Source: UBA2882 sp045542735
GTDB lineage: Bacteria; Bacillota; Clostridia; Lachnospirales; Lachnospiraceae
Reading direction: 5' to 3'
NCBI GenBank assembly: GCA_045542735.1
Contig: JAZQLQ010000008.1
Location: 124,001 to 188,000, forward strand
DNA: 64,000 nt
In this document: one piece after another, positions 51,835 to 60,930 of the stretch
Layout: each line of letters opens with the position of its first letter
Numbering within the stretch: position 1 is the stretch's first letter
Notes under the pieces: model-generated
What the model was told of the DNA's origin: nothing
Databases searched by the model: none
Seen by the model: the letters and a program-made list of their open reading frames with translations, nothing else
Program-made: the position numbers and the translations under genes

Positions 51835-51872
51835 AAAAGAACGTGAGAAATCCATTTGGACCCCTCACGTTC
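51835..51872 (-). terminator. Attenuating hairpin between binding-protein and permease genes
   Basis: GAACGTGAG pairs with CTCACGTTC (9 bp). The inner bases GGGTCC-AAAT-GGATTT extend the helix using wobble pairs. On the minus strand TTTTAAC follows. It lies 14 bases after the binding-protein stop, so only part of the transcripts should continue. Confidence 0.75.
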
Positions 51873-51885
51873 AATAAGTTCAAAA

Positions 51886-52650
51886 TTATTTCAGGTATTT
51901 GTCAAGAATTTCCTGATATGTACCGTTTGCCTTGATATTTGCAAGACCTGCATTGAACATATCCAATAATTCCTGATCTGCTTCATCCATAATAGCGAAA
52001 CCGTAAGGAGCACCTTCACTTTCCATGCCTGCAGGAATCTTTAATGCAAGACCACCTTCTTTGATGGAAGCTGCCATGATAGGTGTATCCTCTACACAAG
52101 CTGCACTGTTGCCAAGGATAACATCCTGATACATTGTAGGTGAATCTTCAAATACAGTTACAGTAAATCCATACTGGTCTTTTAAGCTGTTTGCGAAGTC
52201 AGCACCTGCTGTACCGTTTTTAACTGCTACGTTTTTGCCTGCTAAATCATCAAAACTGTCGATATCGCTATCTGCAGCAACTACAAATGTCTGAGTAGCA
52301 TCATAGTAACCGTCGGAGAAAATCCAACCGGAATCGATACGTTCCTGTTTGATAGTAGCACCTGCGATGATACCGTCAGCCTGACCAGCCTGAACAGCAG
52401 CTACAGCTGCATCCCAACCAAGACTCTGTAATTCATAATCAAATCCCTGATCTTCTGCGATTGCTGCAAGGATATCAACGTCGATACCTACGAACTCATT
52501 GTTTTCATTTGTGTACTCAAAAGGTTTGAATACTGTGTCTGTAGCGATGATCCAAGTTTTGCCTTCAGCTTCTTTCTCAGCGCTACCACAACCTACCAAC
52601 ATACCTGCTAATAAGGTTGCGCTTAACAAACATGCTAATGCTTTTTTCAT
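51886..52650 (-). CDS. Polar amino-acid ABC transporter substrate-binding lipoprotein
   Basis: This 254-residue protein has a lipoprotein signal peptide (lipobox LVGC) and the family-3 solute-binding fold (KPFEYTNENNEFVGIDVDIL, then AGQADGIIAGATIKQERIDS and NSLKDQYGF). It captures a polar amino acid outside the cell and hands it to the permease. The exact substrate cannot be told. GGGAGG precedes the ATG. It leads the operon. Confidence 0.94.
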   Translation of the reverse strand: MKKALACLLSATLLAGMLVGCGSAEKEAEGKTWIIATDTVFKPFEYTNENNEFVGIDVDILAAIAEDQGFDYELQSLGWDAAVAAVQAGQADGIIAGATIKQERIDSGWIFSDGYYDATQTFVVAADSDIDSFDDLAGKNVAVKNGTAGADFANSLKDQYGFTVTVFEDSPTMYQDVILGNSAACVEDTPIMAASIKEGGLALKIPAGMESEGAPYGFAIMDEADQELLDMFNAGLANIKANGTYQEILDKYLK

Positions 52651-52693
52651 AATAACTTTCCTCCCATATAAAATTTAAGATAAAAACAGTACT

Positions 52694-52723
52694 ATTATAA
52701 ATCAAATAACCATTTTCTGTCAA
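52694..52723 (-). promoter_or_regulatory. Promoter of the amino-acid ABC transporter operon
   Basis: The -35 is TTGACA (52718-52723), the spacer is 18 bp and the -10 is TATAAT (52694-52699). It begins three bases past the end of argJ. Confidence 0.85.
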
Positions 52724-52725
52724 GA

Positions 52726-53964
52726 TTAGGAGCGGTAATCACCATTAATCTTTACGTAATCATAAGTCAGGTCACAGCCCCATGCTTTGGCTTCTGCATC
52801 GCCCTGATGCAAATCAATATTAATAAAGATTTCATCCGCAGAAAGAACAACTGCCGCTTCTTCTTCCGAAAAGGCTACACCGCTACCATTTTCACACACA
52901 TGGACACTGCCTTTTTCAGAAGCCAAATCCACATCCACTTTATCGATATCAAAGTCCGCTTCCGCATAACCGATGGCACAAAGCACACGTCCCCAGTTGG
53001 CATCTTCACCAAACATCGCACATTTAAACAAAGGAGAACGGATAACACTTTTTGCCACAATAATGGCGGTATCCAAATCCGGTGCACCTTTACAACTACA
53101 CTCTAAAAGCTTGGTTGCACCCTCACCATCTTTTGCCAACATTCTGGTCATATTCATCAGCACCAGATAAAGTCCATGGCAAAACGCATCGTATGCTTCG
53201 TTTTCTTCAGTAATCTTCTCATTTCCTGCCAAACCGTTTGCCATAATACACACCATGTCATTGGTGGATGTATCTCCGTCTACGCTGAGGCAATTATATG
53301 TCACTTTTACGATTTTGCTTAAAGCTTTCTGTACCAAATCTTTATCGATTGCAGCATCGGTTGTAACAAAGTTTAAGGTAGTAGCCATATTGGGATGGAT
53401 CATGCCGCTTCCCTTGGCCATACCACCAATACGTACTTTCTGTCCGTCGATTTCAAACTCTACTGCCACTTCTTTTTGAATAGTATCCGTGGTCATAATG
53501 GCATTTGCAGCCTTCCCGTGGTTAGCCTCGGATAACCCTTCTGCCAATTCTTTGATATGACTTTCAATTGGCTCGATGGGAAGAATCTGACCGATAACGC
53601 CCGTTGATGCTACAATAACTTCTTCTTTTTGAATACCCAGGGCTTCTGCTGTCAGCTCACACATCTTATCTGCTTTTTCTTCACCGTCCGCATTGCAGGT
53701 ATTGGCATTTTTGCTGTTAGCAATCACAGCCTTTGCTTTTCCCCCTGTAGCCGCCAGATTTTTCTTCGTAACCAAAATCGGCGCACCTTTTACTTTGTTC
53801 AATGTATAAACTGCTGCCGCATCACATGTTGTCTCACTATAAATCAGTGCCAAATCGTTTTTGTTTTTGTCAGGATTCAAGCCACAATTTAAACCATTTG
53901 CCACAAATCCCTTCGCGGCACATACACCGCCATCAATATATGTAAATCCCTGTTCTTTTTTCAT
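52726..53964 (-). CDS. argJ: Bifunctional ornithine acetyltransferase / N-acetylglutamate synthase
   Basis: This 412-residue precursor cleaves itself into two chains. The site is in GSGMIHPNMATTLNF, where cleavage occurs before the first Thr of the pair, which then becomes the nucleophile. The N-terminal chain has IYSETTCDAAAVYTLNKVKG. It recycles acetyl groups in arginine synthesis. AAGGAG precedes the ATG at 53964. No other arg genes of the pathway lie next to it, so it acts alone in this window. Confidence 0.95.
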   Translation of the reverse strand: MKKEQGFTYIDGGVCAAKGFVANGLNCGLNPDKNKNDLALIYSETTCDAAAVYTLNKVKGAPILVTKKNLAATGGKAKAVIANSKNANTCNADGEEKADKMCELTAEALGIQKEEVIVASTGVIGQILPIEPIESHIKELAEGLSEANHGKAANAIMTTDTIQKEVAVEFEIDGQKVRIGGMAKGSGMIHPNMATTLNFVTTDAAIDKDLVQKALSKIVKVTYNCLSVDGDTSTNDMVCIMANGLAGNEKITEENEAYDAFCHGLYLVLMNMTRMLAKDGEGATKLLECSCKGAPDLDTAIIVAKSVIRSPLFKCAMFGEDANWGRVLCAIGYAEADFDIDKVDVDLASEKGSVHVCENGSGVAFSEEEAAVVLSADEIFINIDLHQGDAEAKAWGCDLTYDYVKINGDYRS

Positions 53965-53996
53965 TTGCGTTCTCCTTTTTATTTTGTATTAAAAAT

Positions 53997-54713
53997 TTAC
54001 CGCTTATAGCACCCTTTGTCAATGTTTTCCACTTCACATACAGTCAACACATCACCAACTACCGTGAACCTTACATTCCACTTGCCGTAAGCCACGCCCC
54101 AGACTCTGCTTTCATCTTCAATAAAGGCAGTGCGGGGATCTTGCCTTAAAATTTCAATCAAACTATCACGATAATCTTCGGATATTTTATTCAAAAGTTC
54201 TGCAGGAAATTCCACTTGCAATTCATGGTCATAAACCGCTCCCGCAAATCCGTCTGTTGCATCCGTATAACTGTCTGCATAGGGCAAATAGGGTTTGATG
54301 TCATAAATCGGTGTTCCGTCCAACATATCCACTCCGGACACCTTTAGTAAGGGGCCTCTTTTTTCATCAAATGCAATTTCATCCAACTTTACCACAGACA
54401 TACCGATGGGGTTAGGGCGAAAAGGTGAACGGGTAGCAAATACACCAACTCGCTTCTTTCCTCCCAAGCGAGGCGGTGTGACCGTAGCAGCCCAGGTTTC
54501 TCTTTTTGCCTTAGAAAACTCCCATAACACCCAGATATGAGAATAGCCCTCCAAACCACGGAAGGCTTCCACACTGCGATATTCCGGTTCAAATTCGATA
54601 ATACCCGTTGCGTCTTTTACAAGGCCACTCTGTCTGGGAATCCCAAACTTCTCCGGAAAATCTGTATTTATTTTTGCTATGATTTTAAAGCTTTGTTCTT
54701 TCAATGTTGACAT
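53997..54713 (-). CDS. trmO: tRNA (adenine37-N6)-methyltransferase TrmO
   Basis: This 238-residue protein belongs to the TrmO/TsaA family, which methylates t6A at position 37 of tRNA-Thr with S-adenosylmethionine. The motifs are FKIIAKINTDFPEKFGIPRQ, FRGLEGYSHIWVLWEF, GVFATRSPFRPNPIGMSVVK and GVDMLDGTPIYDIKPYLPYA. The C-terminal extension binds tRNA. The ATG at 54713 lies one base after the upstream stop, so the start fits coupled translation. Confidence 0.93.
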   Translation of the reverse strand: MSTLKEQSFKIIAKINTDFPEKFGIPRQSGLVKDATGIIEFEPEYRSVEAFRGLEGYSHIWVLWEFSKAKRETWAATVTPPRLGGKKRVGVFATRSPFRPNPIGMSVVKLDEIAFDEKRGPLLKVSGVDMLDGTPIYDIKPYLPYADSYTDATDGFAGAVYDHELQVEFPAELLNKISEDYRDSLIEILRQDPRTAFIEDESRVWGVAYGKWNVRFTVVGDVLTVCEVENIDKGCYKR

Positions 54714-54714
54714 C

Positions 54715-55020
54715 CTATTTCTTCTTTGCTTTATCCCGCTCTTCCAATACAAACTTCACTTCTGCCTTTTGAAGATCATTGAGTTTCTCCATAGCTTCAT
54801 TTGTAACCGCCAAAGCTTCTTCTTTGGTAATCAGAGGACGCAATGCCACCTGATGCTTTTCTACCGGAATATAAGCAACTTTACTTTTATCAAAAGCTGA
54901 CTTTAATAAATAATAAGGAACCGGTTCACCAATGCGGTTTTTGGGCGCTAACCGCACAATATCTGACACGATGCATACACCCATGGTATCACTATAAATG
55001 TAATCTTTTTTTTCAAACAT
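54715..55020 (-). CDS. Short CarD/CdnL-like protein
   Basis: This 101-residue protein has the RNA-polymerase-interacting Tudor-like domain of CarD at its start (YIYSDTMGVCIVSDIVRLA and YYLLKSAFDKSKVAYIPVEK). Only a short helical tail (about 65-101, LITKEEALAVTNEA) follows. Full CarD/CdnL proteins are about 160 residues, with a longer DNA-binding helical domain, so this one is truncated at that end. GAGG precedes the ATG. It runs directly into trmO. Confidence 0.8.
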   Translation of the reverse strand: MFEKKDYIYSDTMGVCIVSDIVRLAPKNRIGEPVPYYLLKSAFDKSKVAYIPVEKHQVALRPLITKEEALAVTNEAMEKLNDLQKAEVKFVLEERDKAKKK

Positions 55021-55069
55021 ACAGAAACCTCTTTTTCTTTTGTTTCTTTATCTCTATTATCTTAACAAT

Positions 55070-56428
55070 TCAAACCGTTTTTTTCAATTCCCGCTTCATA
55101 TTTTTTGCTGCTACTGTATAAAAAAGAATCAAGGTAAATGACGCTCCGATTACATCTGCCACAGTACCCACATAAAAAATTTTATCAATAGAAAACACCA
55201 TGGGTAATACAAGCAAACCAACCAGATATACACATTTACGGAATATGGACATCGGGAATGCAAACCGGATTTTACCCATAGCAGTCAACCCATCTACATA
55301 TGCAAGCTGTACAGCAATACCTAGCATTCCCAAGGTATAACACCGTAAATATACCGCTGTATTTTCAATCATACTTCCGTTTCTGACAAACATCTGTACA
55401 AACAGTTCCGGTTGCCACTGCACCGCAATCAGCAAAATACCGATGAATCCCAGACACAAAAGCAACACATACTTAAATGCTTCCATTATCTTTTGATAAT
55501 TGCCTGCACCATAGTGATAGGAAAATAAAGTACCACAACCGGAGGTAATTCCCTGTCCCGGACAGTTAATCAGTGCCATAAAACTCTGAATGATAGCCGC
55601 GGATGCAATATAAGCATCTCCCATGTCCCCACCATATTTCCGAAGGGACATATTCATAAGAATTAAAATCATATTATCCATAAATGTGATTAAAAAGGAC
55701 ATGAAACCAATAGATAAAATCCTCTTTACAATCCGCATTTCATATCCGCCAAAGGTTAAAGAAACCGGAACATCCTTTTTCCTCAACAGGAAAATAAATA
55801 CATAAACGCATACCGTTATTTGTGCTATTACCGTAGCCAATGCCGCACCTTGAATACCCATATCAAATCCAAAGATTAATACAGGATCCAAAACTACATT
55901 TACAATAGTTCCAAACATCAGGGACTTCATTCCCTCTTTTGCATATCCTTGAGCCAGTATAAATTGATTCATACCCACACCGCAAAGCGAAAACAAGGTA
56001 CCAAGCACATACACTGTAAAGTACCCACTTGCCAGTGGATACATTGTTTCACTGCTTCCCAACAAAAGCAATAACGGCTTTTGAAAAACCAATACCAATA
56101 CCGTTACCGCTACAGATATCACAACCAACATCATAAAGCTGTTATTGATAGCTTTCTGCGCCTCTTTTTTATCCTTTTTCCCAAGGCTGATACTCAGAAC
56201 AGAAGCACCACCGATTCCCACCATATAAGCAAAGGCAGAAATTGCCGTAAGAGCCGGAGCACAAACTCCCACAGCTGCCAGAGCCAGCTCTCCCTCTCCC
56301 GGGATATTGCCAACAAAGATACGATCCACAATACTGTATAATACATTAAAAAATTGGGCAAACATCGCCGGAATGCCCAATTTAAAAACTAATTTTTTTA
56401 TTTCTACTTTATCAAATTCTTTTTCCAT
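55070..56428 (-). CDS. MATE-family efflux transporter
   Basis: This 452-residue protein has 12 predicted membrane helices and the MATE architecture, starting with IKKLVFKLGIPAMFAQFFNV. The usual features are visible: the loop after helix 2 (GGASVLSISLGKKDKKEAQ) and its repeat in the second half (ITSGCGTLFSYHYGAGNYQK). It exports drugs or metabolites using Na+ or H+ gradients. The substrate cannot be told. It begins 13 bases after the antiporter gene. Confidence 0.9.
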   Translation of the reverse strand: MEKEFDKVEIKKLVFKLGIPAMFAQFFNVLYSIVDRIFVGNIPGEGELALAAVGVCAPALTAISAFAYMVGIGGASVLSISLGKKDKKEAQKAINNSFMMLVVISVAVTVLVLVFQKPLLLLLGSSETMYPLASGYFTVYVLGTLFSLCGVGMNQFILAQGYAKEGMKSLMFGTIVNVVLDPVLIFGFDMGIQGAALATVIAQITVCVYVFIFLLRKKDVPVSLTFGGYEMRIVKRILSIGFMSFLITFMDNMILILMNMSLRKYGGDMGDAYIASAAIIQSFMALINCPGQGITSGCGTLFSYHYGAGNYQKIMEAFKYVLLLCLGFIGILLIAVQWQPELFVQMFVRNGSMIENTAVYLRCYTLGMLGIAVQLAYVDGLTAMGKIRFAFPMSIFRKCVYLVGLLVLPMVFSIDKIFYVGTVADVIGASFTLILFYTVAAKNMKRELKKTV

Positions 56429-56441
56429 AAGTCTTTTCTCT

Positions 56442-58031
56442 TTAATGATAGGTCACCACAACATCCTGTTCCATAATAACAGTCTTTCCATCAGGAATCA
56501 AGTTCTCATCACCCCGGCGTACCAGTGCAATCAGTACATTATCCGGCAACTTTAATTCTGAAATTGCCTTATTACACCAAGCATGGCCTTTTTCAATTCG
56601 TTCTTCCTGTAGATGTTCTTGATCTCCCGGTTCATAGGAGGGCACGCTCAAAATCAATGTATCTTCCGCTATAATCAACGTATCACCACGAGGAATAATC
56701 GTCTCATCATCTCTTTTAATCATCAACGCCAAAGACCCAATGGGCATACTTACATCCTTAATCAGACGGTTCTCCCAATTATGTCCCTTTGGTATGTACA
56801 TACGCATCAAAGTAATCGCAGACTCTTCCTGATAATCATTGAAGGTTTTGCGGACATCGGCTTTATCATCAATCATATCCAATTTCTTTGCCATCATAGG
56901 CAACAGTGTCCCCTGAATCGCTACCGAAAACAATGCCACCATAAACACAATATGAAACAAATCATAAGAAATATCTGCACCACTTGCAATAACCATAATG
57001 GCAAACACAATGGAAGCCGCACCACGAAGCCCTGCAAAGGACACCAGCATACATTGTCTCATGCTACAACGGAACGGTGATAAGATTGACAATACCGCAA
57101 CCGGTCTTGCTATAAATGACAAAAACAAAGTAATGGCCAATGCCGGTAAAATAATATCCGGAAACTTATGCGGGAATGCTAACAATCCCAATAAAAAGAA
57201 AATAAAAAACTGTGCCAAACCTGTGACACCATCAAAGAACGGCACCGTAATATGTTTATTCCGTATCTTGCTATTACCGACAATAATACCCATCAGATAT
57301 ACACTTAAAAAGGCATTTCCGCCGGAAATCTGCGACAATCCAAAACAGCTTAATAACATTGCAATCATAAAGATAGTATCTAAACCCTCAGATACCAGCG
57401 TCGTTTTGGTCATAATAAAAATAACTAAAGCCGCCACACCGACACCAAATAAAACGCCAAAAACCATCTGTTTTGCAATCATAAAAACCGGATTACCCAT
57501 CTCCATGGCACCCAACATACCGATTGCCAAAATCGTCATCATATAAGAAACGGGATCATTGCTACCACTTTCCATTTCCAGCAAAGAAGCCGCACCGTCT
57601 TTTAAGTTCAATTTCTTTCTACGTAAAATCGCAAACACGCTGGCGGCATCAGTAGAAGAAAGCACAGCCCCTATCAGGAAACTCTCTTTCCAACCAAATC
57701 CCAAAAACAATGCACACAAGGCAGCCGTCACCAAAGCTGTAATCACAACACCGAAAGTGGATAACAGCACAGATTTCACCGCCACTTGTTTTGCCGCCTT
57801 CCATTTCGTATTAAAACCACCATAAAACATAATAAAACAAAGGGCGATTGTACAACATTTTTCAGCCAACCCATAATTATCAAAAGGAATCTTCAAAAGT
57901 CCGTCACTACCAAAGAGCATTCCGATGCCCATAAAAAGAAGGAGGGCAGGCATCCCAAATTTACCGGAAAACTTCTCTGCCAGTATACACAAACAGATTA
58001 CCACCGCTACCAGTAAAATTCCAAATGCCAT
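56442..58031 (-). CDS. Cation/proton antiporter with two TrkA-C domains (CvrA/NhaP2 type)
   Basis: This 529-residue protein has about 12 membrane helices of the Na+/H+ exchanger family, with conserved acidic residues in LSSTDAASVFAILRRKKLN and EMESGSNDPVSYMMTILAIG. It ends in two RCK-C (TrkA-C) domains (about 390-455 and 460-529), which bind ligands and regulate transport. Proteins of this type move K+ or Na+ against H+. GGAGG lies upstream. It fits a potassium/proton exchanger role. Confidence 0.9.
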   Translation of the reverse strand: MAFGILLVAVVICLCILAEKFSGKFGMPALLLFMGIGMLFGSDGLLKIPFDNYGLAEKCCTIALCFIMFYGGFNTKWKAAKQVAVKSVLLSTFGVVITALVTAALCALFLGFGWKESFLIGAVLSSTDAASVFAILRRKKLNLKDGAASLLEMESGSNDPVSYMMTILAIGMLGAMEMGNPVFMIAKQMVFGVLFGVGVAALVIFIMTKTTLVSEGLDTIFMIAMLLSCFGLSQISGGNAFLSVYLMGIIVGNSKIRNKHITVPFFDGVTGLAQFFIFFLLGLLAFPHKFPDIILPALAITLFLSFIARPVAVLSILSPFRCSMRQCMLVSFAGLRGAASIVFAIMVIASGADISYDLFHIVFMVALFSVAIQGTLLPMMAKKLDMIDDKADVRKTFNDYQEESAITLMRMYIPKGHNWENRLIKDVSMPIGSLALMIKRDDETIIPRGDTLIIAEDTLILSVPSYEPGDQEHLQEERIEKGHAWCNKAISELKLPDNVLIALVRRGDENLIPDGKTVIMEQDVVVTYH

Positions 58032-58057
58032 GCTGCTCCTCCTTCAACTTTTCTTAC

Positions 58058-58999
58058 TTAATGCAACTGTAATAAGTATACAAAATATGCCGCATAACTT
58101 ACAAGCATAATTACGCCATGGGTTCTCTTCAATTTATTTTCCTTATTGAATACACATAACCACAACAATACACCTGCCGCTATGGCAATGATACTATCAA
58201 TTCTGAAATTGGGCTCAAAAGGTACCGGCGTAATCAATGCTGCCGTACCAATCACAAATAAGATATTGAAAATATTGCTTCCTACGATATTACCGATAGC
58301 AATATCTGCTTTTCCTTTCAGTGCTGCAGATACAGATGTAAACAACTCCGGCAAAGAAGTACCCAACGCTACAATGGTCAGACCGATAAAACGCTCACTA
58401 AGCCCCATGGCAGTTGCCAATGCAGTTGCCGCATCTACCGTCACATCAGAACCCAGAACAACCAGTGCAAGACCGCCCACAGCCGCAACAATCAACTTCC
58501 ACATAGCTGTTTGTTTTGCTTCTTCTTCCACTTCTTCTTTATTTTTCTTTGCCATGATAAATAAATATGTCAGGTATACAACAAATAACACCCATAAAAT
58601 AATACCCTCCACAACACTTACCACATTTCCGGTAAATCCCATAGCCAGTAATACGCCGGTAATCAACAGCATATAGGGAATCTCATAACGAACGGTAGAT
58701 TTCGCTACCGCTGTAGCTATAATAACAGATGTCAAACCTAAAATAACAAGAATATTCAGAATATTGCTTCCCACTACATTACCAATCGCAATTCCTGCAT
58801 TTTGTTTTAACGCTGCTGTAACACTGACAGCCGCTTCCGGTGCACTGGTACCCATTGCAACAATGGTAAGACCGATAACCAACTGGGGAATTCCAAAGCG
58901 GTCCGCAATTCCTGCTGCTCCATCCACAAACCAGTCCGCCCCTTTCACAAGCATCACAAAACCGACTACCAACAATAAAACCTGAACTAAAATATCCAT
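58058..58999 (-). CDS. Ca2+/Na+ exchanger (CaCA family, YrbG type)
   Basis: This 313-residue protein has two repeated halves with the alpha-repeat motifs (GTSAPEAAVSVTAALKQNAG and GTSLPELFTSVSAALKGKAD). Each contains the acidic residue that carries the cation. It has 10 membrane helices. It probably exchanges Ca2+ for Na+ or H+. The ATG at 58999 has AGGAGG six bases upstream. The -10 of its promoter (TATAAT, 59030-59035) has no good -35, which fits control by an activator. Confidence 0.9.
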   Translation of the reverse strand: MDILVQVLLLVVGFVMLVKGADWFVDGAAGIADRFGIPQLVIGLTIVAMGTSAPEAAVSVTAALKQNAGIAIGNVVGSNILNILVILGLTSVIIATAVAKSTVRYEIPYMLLITGVLLAMGFTGNVVSVVEGIILWVLFVVYLTYLFIMAKKNKEEVEEEAKQTAMWKLIVAAVGGLALVVLGSDVTVDAATALATAMGLSERFIGLTIVALGTSLPELFTSVSAALKGKADIAIGNIVGSNIFNILFVIGTAALITPVPFEPNFRIDSIIAIAAGVLLWLCVFNKENKLKRTHGVIMLVSYAAYFVYLLQLH

Positions 59000-59074
59000 A
59001 TTGAACCTCCTATAGGCAGTATGTTGGTTATTATATGCCAATCAAGGAAGCTTTTCTATAATTCACATACATTC

Positions 59075-59090
59075 TTAACGTTTTCTTTAC
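59075..59090. promoter_or_regulatory. Candidate KdpE-type binding site upstream of the exchanger gene
   Basis: TTAAC (59075-59079) and TTTAC (59086-59090) lie on the plus strand, 11 bp apart, one helical turn. They end about 40 bases upstream of the exchanger's -10 (59030-59035). Confidence 0.45.
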
Positions 59091-59108
59091 CGGCTATATA
59101 CTCAAATA

Positions 59109-59816
59109 TTAATCCGCTTCTATCATACGATATCCTACACCGGCTTCCGTAAAAATATATTGGGGCTGAGCCGGATTTTTTTCAATTTTACGACGGATAT
59201 TTGCCATATTTACACGTAAAATCTGATTATCGTTTTTCATATTGGGTCCCCAGATTTCTTTCATAATATAGTCATAAGTCATGACTCTTCCTGCATATTT
59301 TCCAAGGAGCGCCACAATCTTAAACTCATTTTGTGTTAATCCAACATCTTCACCAGCTATATATACTCTGTGTTTATCGTAGTCAATCATGAAATCTCCT
59401 GACACAAAGGTTCCACTATGTCCTAATCCGGGCGTTGCCGCCACCGTCCTCGTATGTCTGATAGCTGCACGGATACGTGCCAAAAGCTCTGATGTACCAA
59501 AAGGCTTGGTAATATAGTCATCTGCTCCCATATCCAAAGCCATTACTTTGTCCTTTTCATGACTTCTGGCAGAAACCACTACTACCGGCATTGTTGACCA
59601 CTCTCTGACAGATTTTAATATTTTCATACCATCCATATCCGGCAACCCTAAGTCCAACAAAACCAAATCTGGGCATTGGGAAGTAATCAGGCTATAAGCT
59701 TCTGTCCCGGTATTGGCCATAATTACGTCATAGTTATTAGCTTCCAATATAGCGCGCAAAAAATTACGAATACTTTTATCATCTTCAATAACCAAGATTC
59801 GATCTCTAATTTCCAT
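59109..59816 (-). CDS. kdpE: OmpR/KdpE-family response regulator
   Basis: This 235-residue protein has a receiver domain (phospho-acceptor Asp in LVLLDLGLPDMDG, switch residues VVVVSARSHEKDK, Lys in YITKPFG) and a C-terminal winged helix (about 135-232, VGLTQNEFKIVALLGKYAGR). It is of the KdpE type. The ATG at 59816 lies nine bases after GGAGG and overlaps the kinase gene by 11 bases. No kdpFABC genes lie nearby, so its targets are probably the neighbouring transporters. Confidence 0.92.
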   Translation of the reverse strand: MEIRDRILVIEDDKSIRNFLRAILEANNYDVIMANTGTEAYSLITSQCPDLVLLDLGLPDMDGMKILKSVREWSTMPVVVVSARSHEKDKVMALDMGADDYITKPFGTSELLARIRAAIRHTRTVAATPGLGHSGTFVSGDFMIDYDKHRVYIAGEDVGLTQNEFKIVALLGKYAGRVMTYDYIMKEIWGPNMKNDNQILRVNMANIRRKIEKNPAQPQYIFTEAGVGYRMIEAD

Positions 59817-60876
59817 GTACATTTTCCTCCTGCATTGGTAGTTTAAAAGTAAACACCGCTCCACATTCATTGCCGTTTTCAGCATACATGATACCACCAT
59901 GTGCTTTCACAATAGACATACAAACCGACAATCCGATTCCCATATTCCTTCTTGCATCAGACTCTTCGTTATCCTTTGTATGGATGCCACCTTCAAACAA
60001 AGCCTCTAACCGCTCTTCACGAATTCCTTGTCCATTATCAGCAATCCGAAACACAACCCACCGTTCTTCCTTTTCTATGGATATATCAATGATTGTTGCA
60101 TATTTCCCATGTAATGCTGCATTTTCCATAATATTTACAATTACTTGTTCAATCAAAATAGCATCCATAGGCACTAACAGAACCTCATCCGGAATATGAA
60201 CACAAATCTCCATATCCGGAAATCGTTTTTTAAACTTCTGTATTGCACTATCCGCAATTTCTTCCACCAATTCCATGCTGGTGGTAATATTGGTCCGGTC
60301 ACTATTTATTCGTGTAACAGATAACAGATTTTCCACAATACGGATTAACCATTGTGCTTCATCCTTAATATCCTTGGTCAATTCTATTTTCTTATCATCC
60401 TCAAGTATTTCATAGTTATCCAGGATTGCAGATGCAGACCCCATAATAGATGTCAAGGGTGTACGGATATCATGTGATACCGCTCGAAGCAGATTACCTC
60501 TCATCTTCTCTTTTTCAATTTCCAGTTTTATCTGTTCCTGTTGCTTAATCTGCGTTGTCAATGCACTGACACAAATAGCCACTGCTAACATTGCCAGAAA
60601 GGTAAGCGGATAACCGGTTAATGTGAAATTCAATTTAAAGTAAGGATAGGTAAAAACAAAATTAACAAAAAACACCGCCAAAACCGAGGATACAATTCCA
60701 TAGACATATCCCTTGGTAAAACGGGAAATAAATAAGACAGCGAGTACAAATACTAACGGCACATGTGTATCTGCGGATACAATCTGCTGAAAAAAAAAGC
60801 ACAAGCCGGATGCTACTGCCAATATAGCAATTGTTATTAATGAATTATATGCTATTATTTTTACTTTTCCACTCAT
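59806..60876 (-). CDS. KdpD-like sensor histidine kinase, short form
   Basis: This 356-residue kinase has a DUF4118-type four-helix membrane domain (about 8-107) followed by the kinase core: H-box AVSHDIRTPLTSIMGSA, N-box VNIMENAALHG, G-box ADNGQGIREERL and GIGLSVCMSIVKAHGG. It lacks the large N-terminal KdpD and universal-stress-protein domains of the full KdpD (about 900 residues). It should phosphorylate the KdpE-like regulator encoded immediately downstream, with which it overlaps. The signal is unknown but probably concerns ions or turgor. Confidence 0.9.
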   Translation of the reverse strand: MSGKVKIIAYNSLITIAILAVASGLCFFFQQIVSADTHVPLVFVLAVLFISRFTKGYVYGIVSSVLAVFFVNFVFTYPYFKLNFTLTGYPLTFLAMLAVAICVSALTTQIKQQEQIKLEIEKEKMRGNLLRAVSHDIRTPLTSIMGSASAILDNYEILEDDKKIELTKDIKDEAQWLIRIVENLLSVTRINSDRTNITTSMELVEEIADSAIQKFKKRFPDMEICVHIPDEVLLVPMDAILIEQVIVNIMENAALHGKYATIIDISIEKEERWVVFRIADNGQGIREERLEALFEGGIHTKDNEESDARRNMGIGLSVCMSIVKAHGGIMYAENGNECGAVFTFKLPMQEENVHGN

Positions 60877-60905
60877 TTACTTCACACTCCATAAAACAGA
60901 TACAG

Positions 60906-60922
60906 GCTCCCATGATAGGAGC
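60906..60922. other. Hairpin between the 48-residue gene and the KdpD-like kinase
   Basis: GGCTCC and GGAGCC form six pairs with a 7-base loop. On the plus strand CGCGTTTTT follows; on the minus strand no U-tract follows. It may act as a weak processing or attenuation site between the small gene and the kinase. Confidence 0.35.
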
Positions 60923-60930
60923 CCGCGTTT

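Noticed and set aside
56613..57546. Long plus-strand ORFs opposite the antiporter gene
   Set aside because: They mirror hydrophobic codons of the minus-strand membrane protein and have no start signal.
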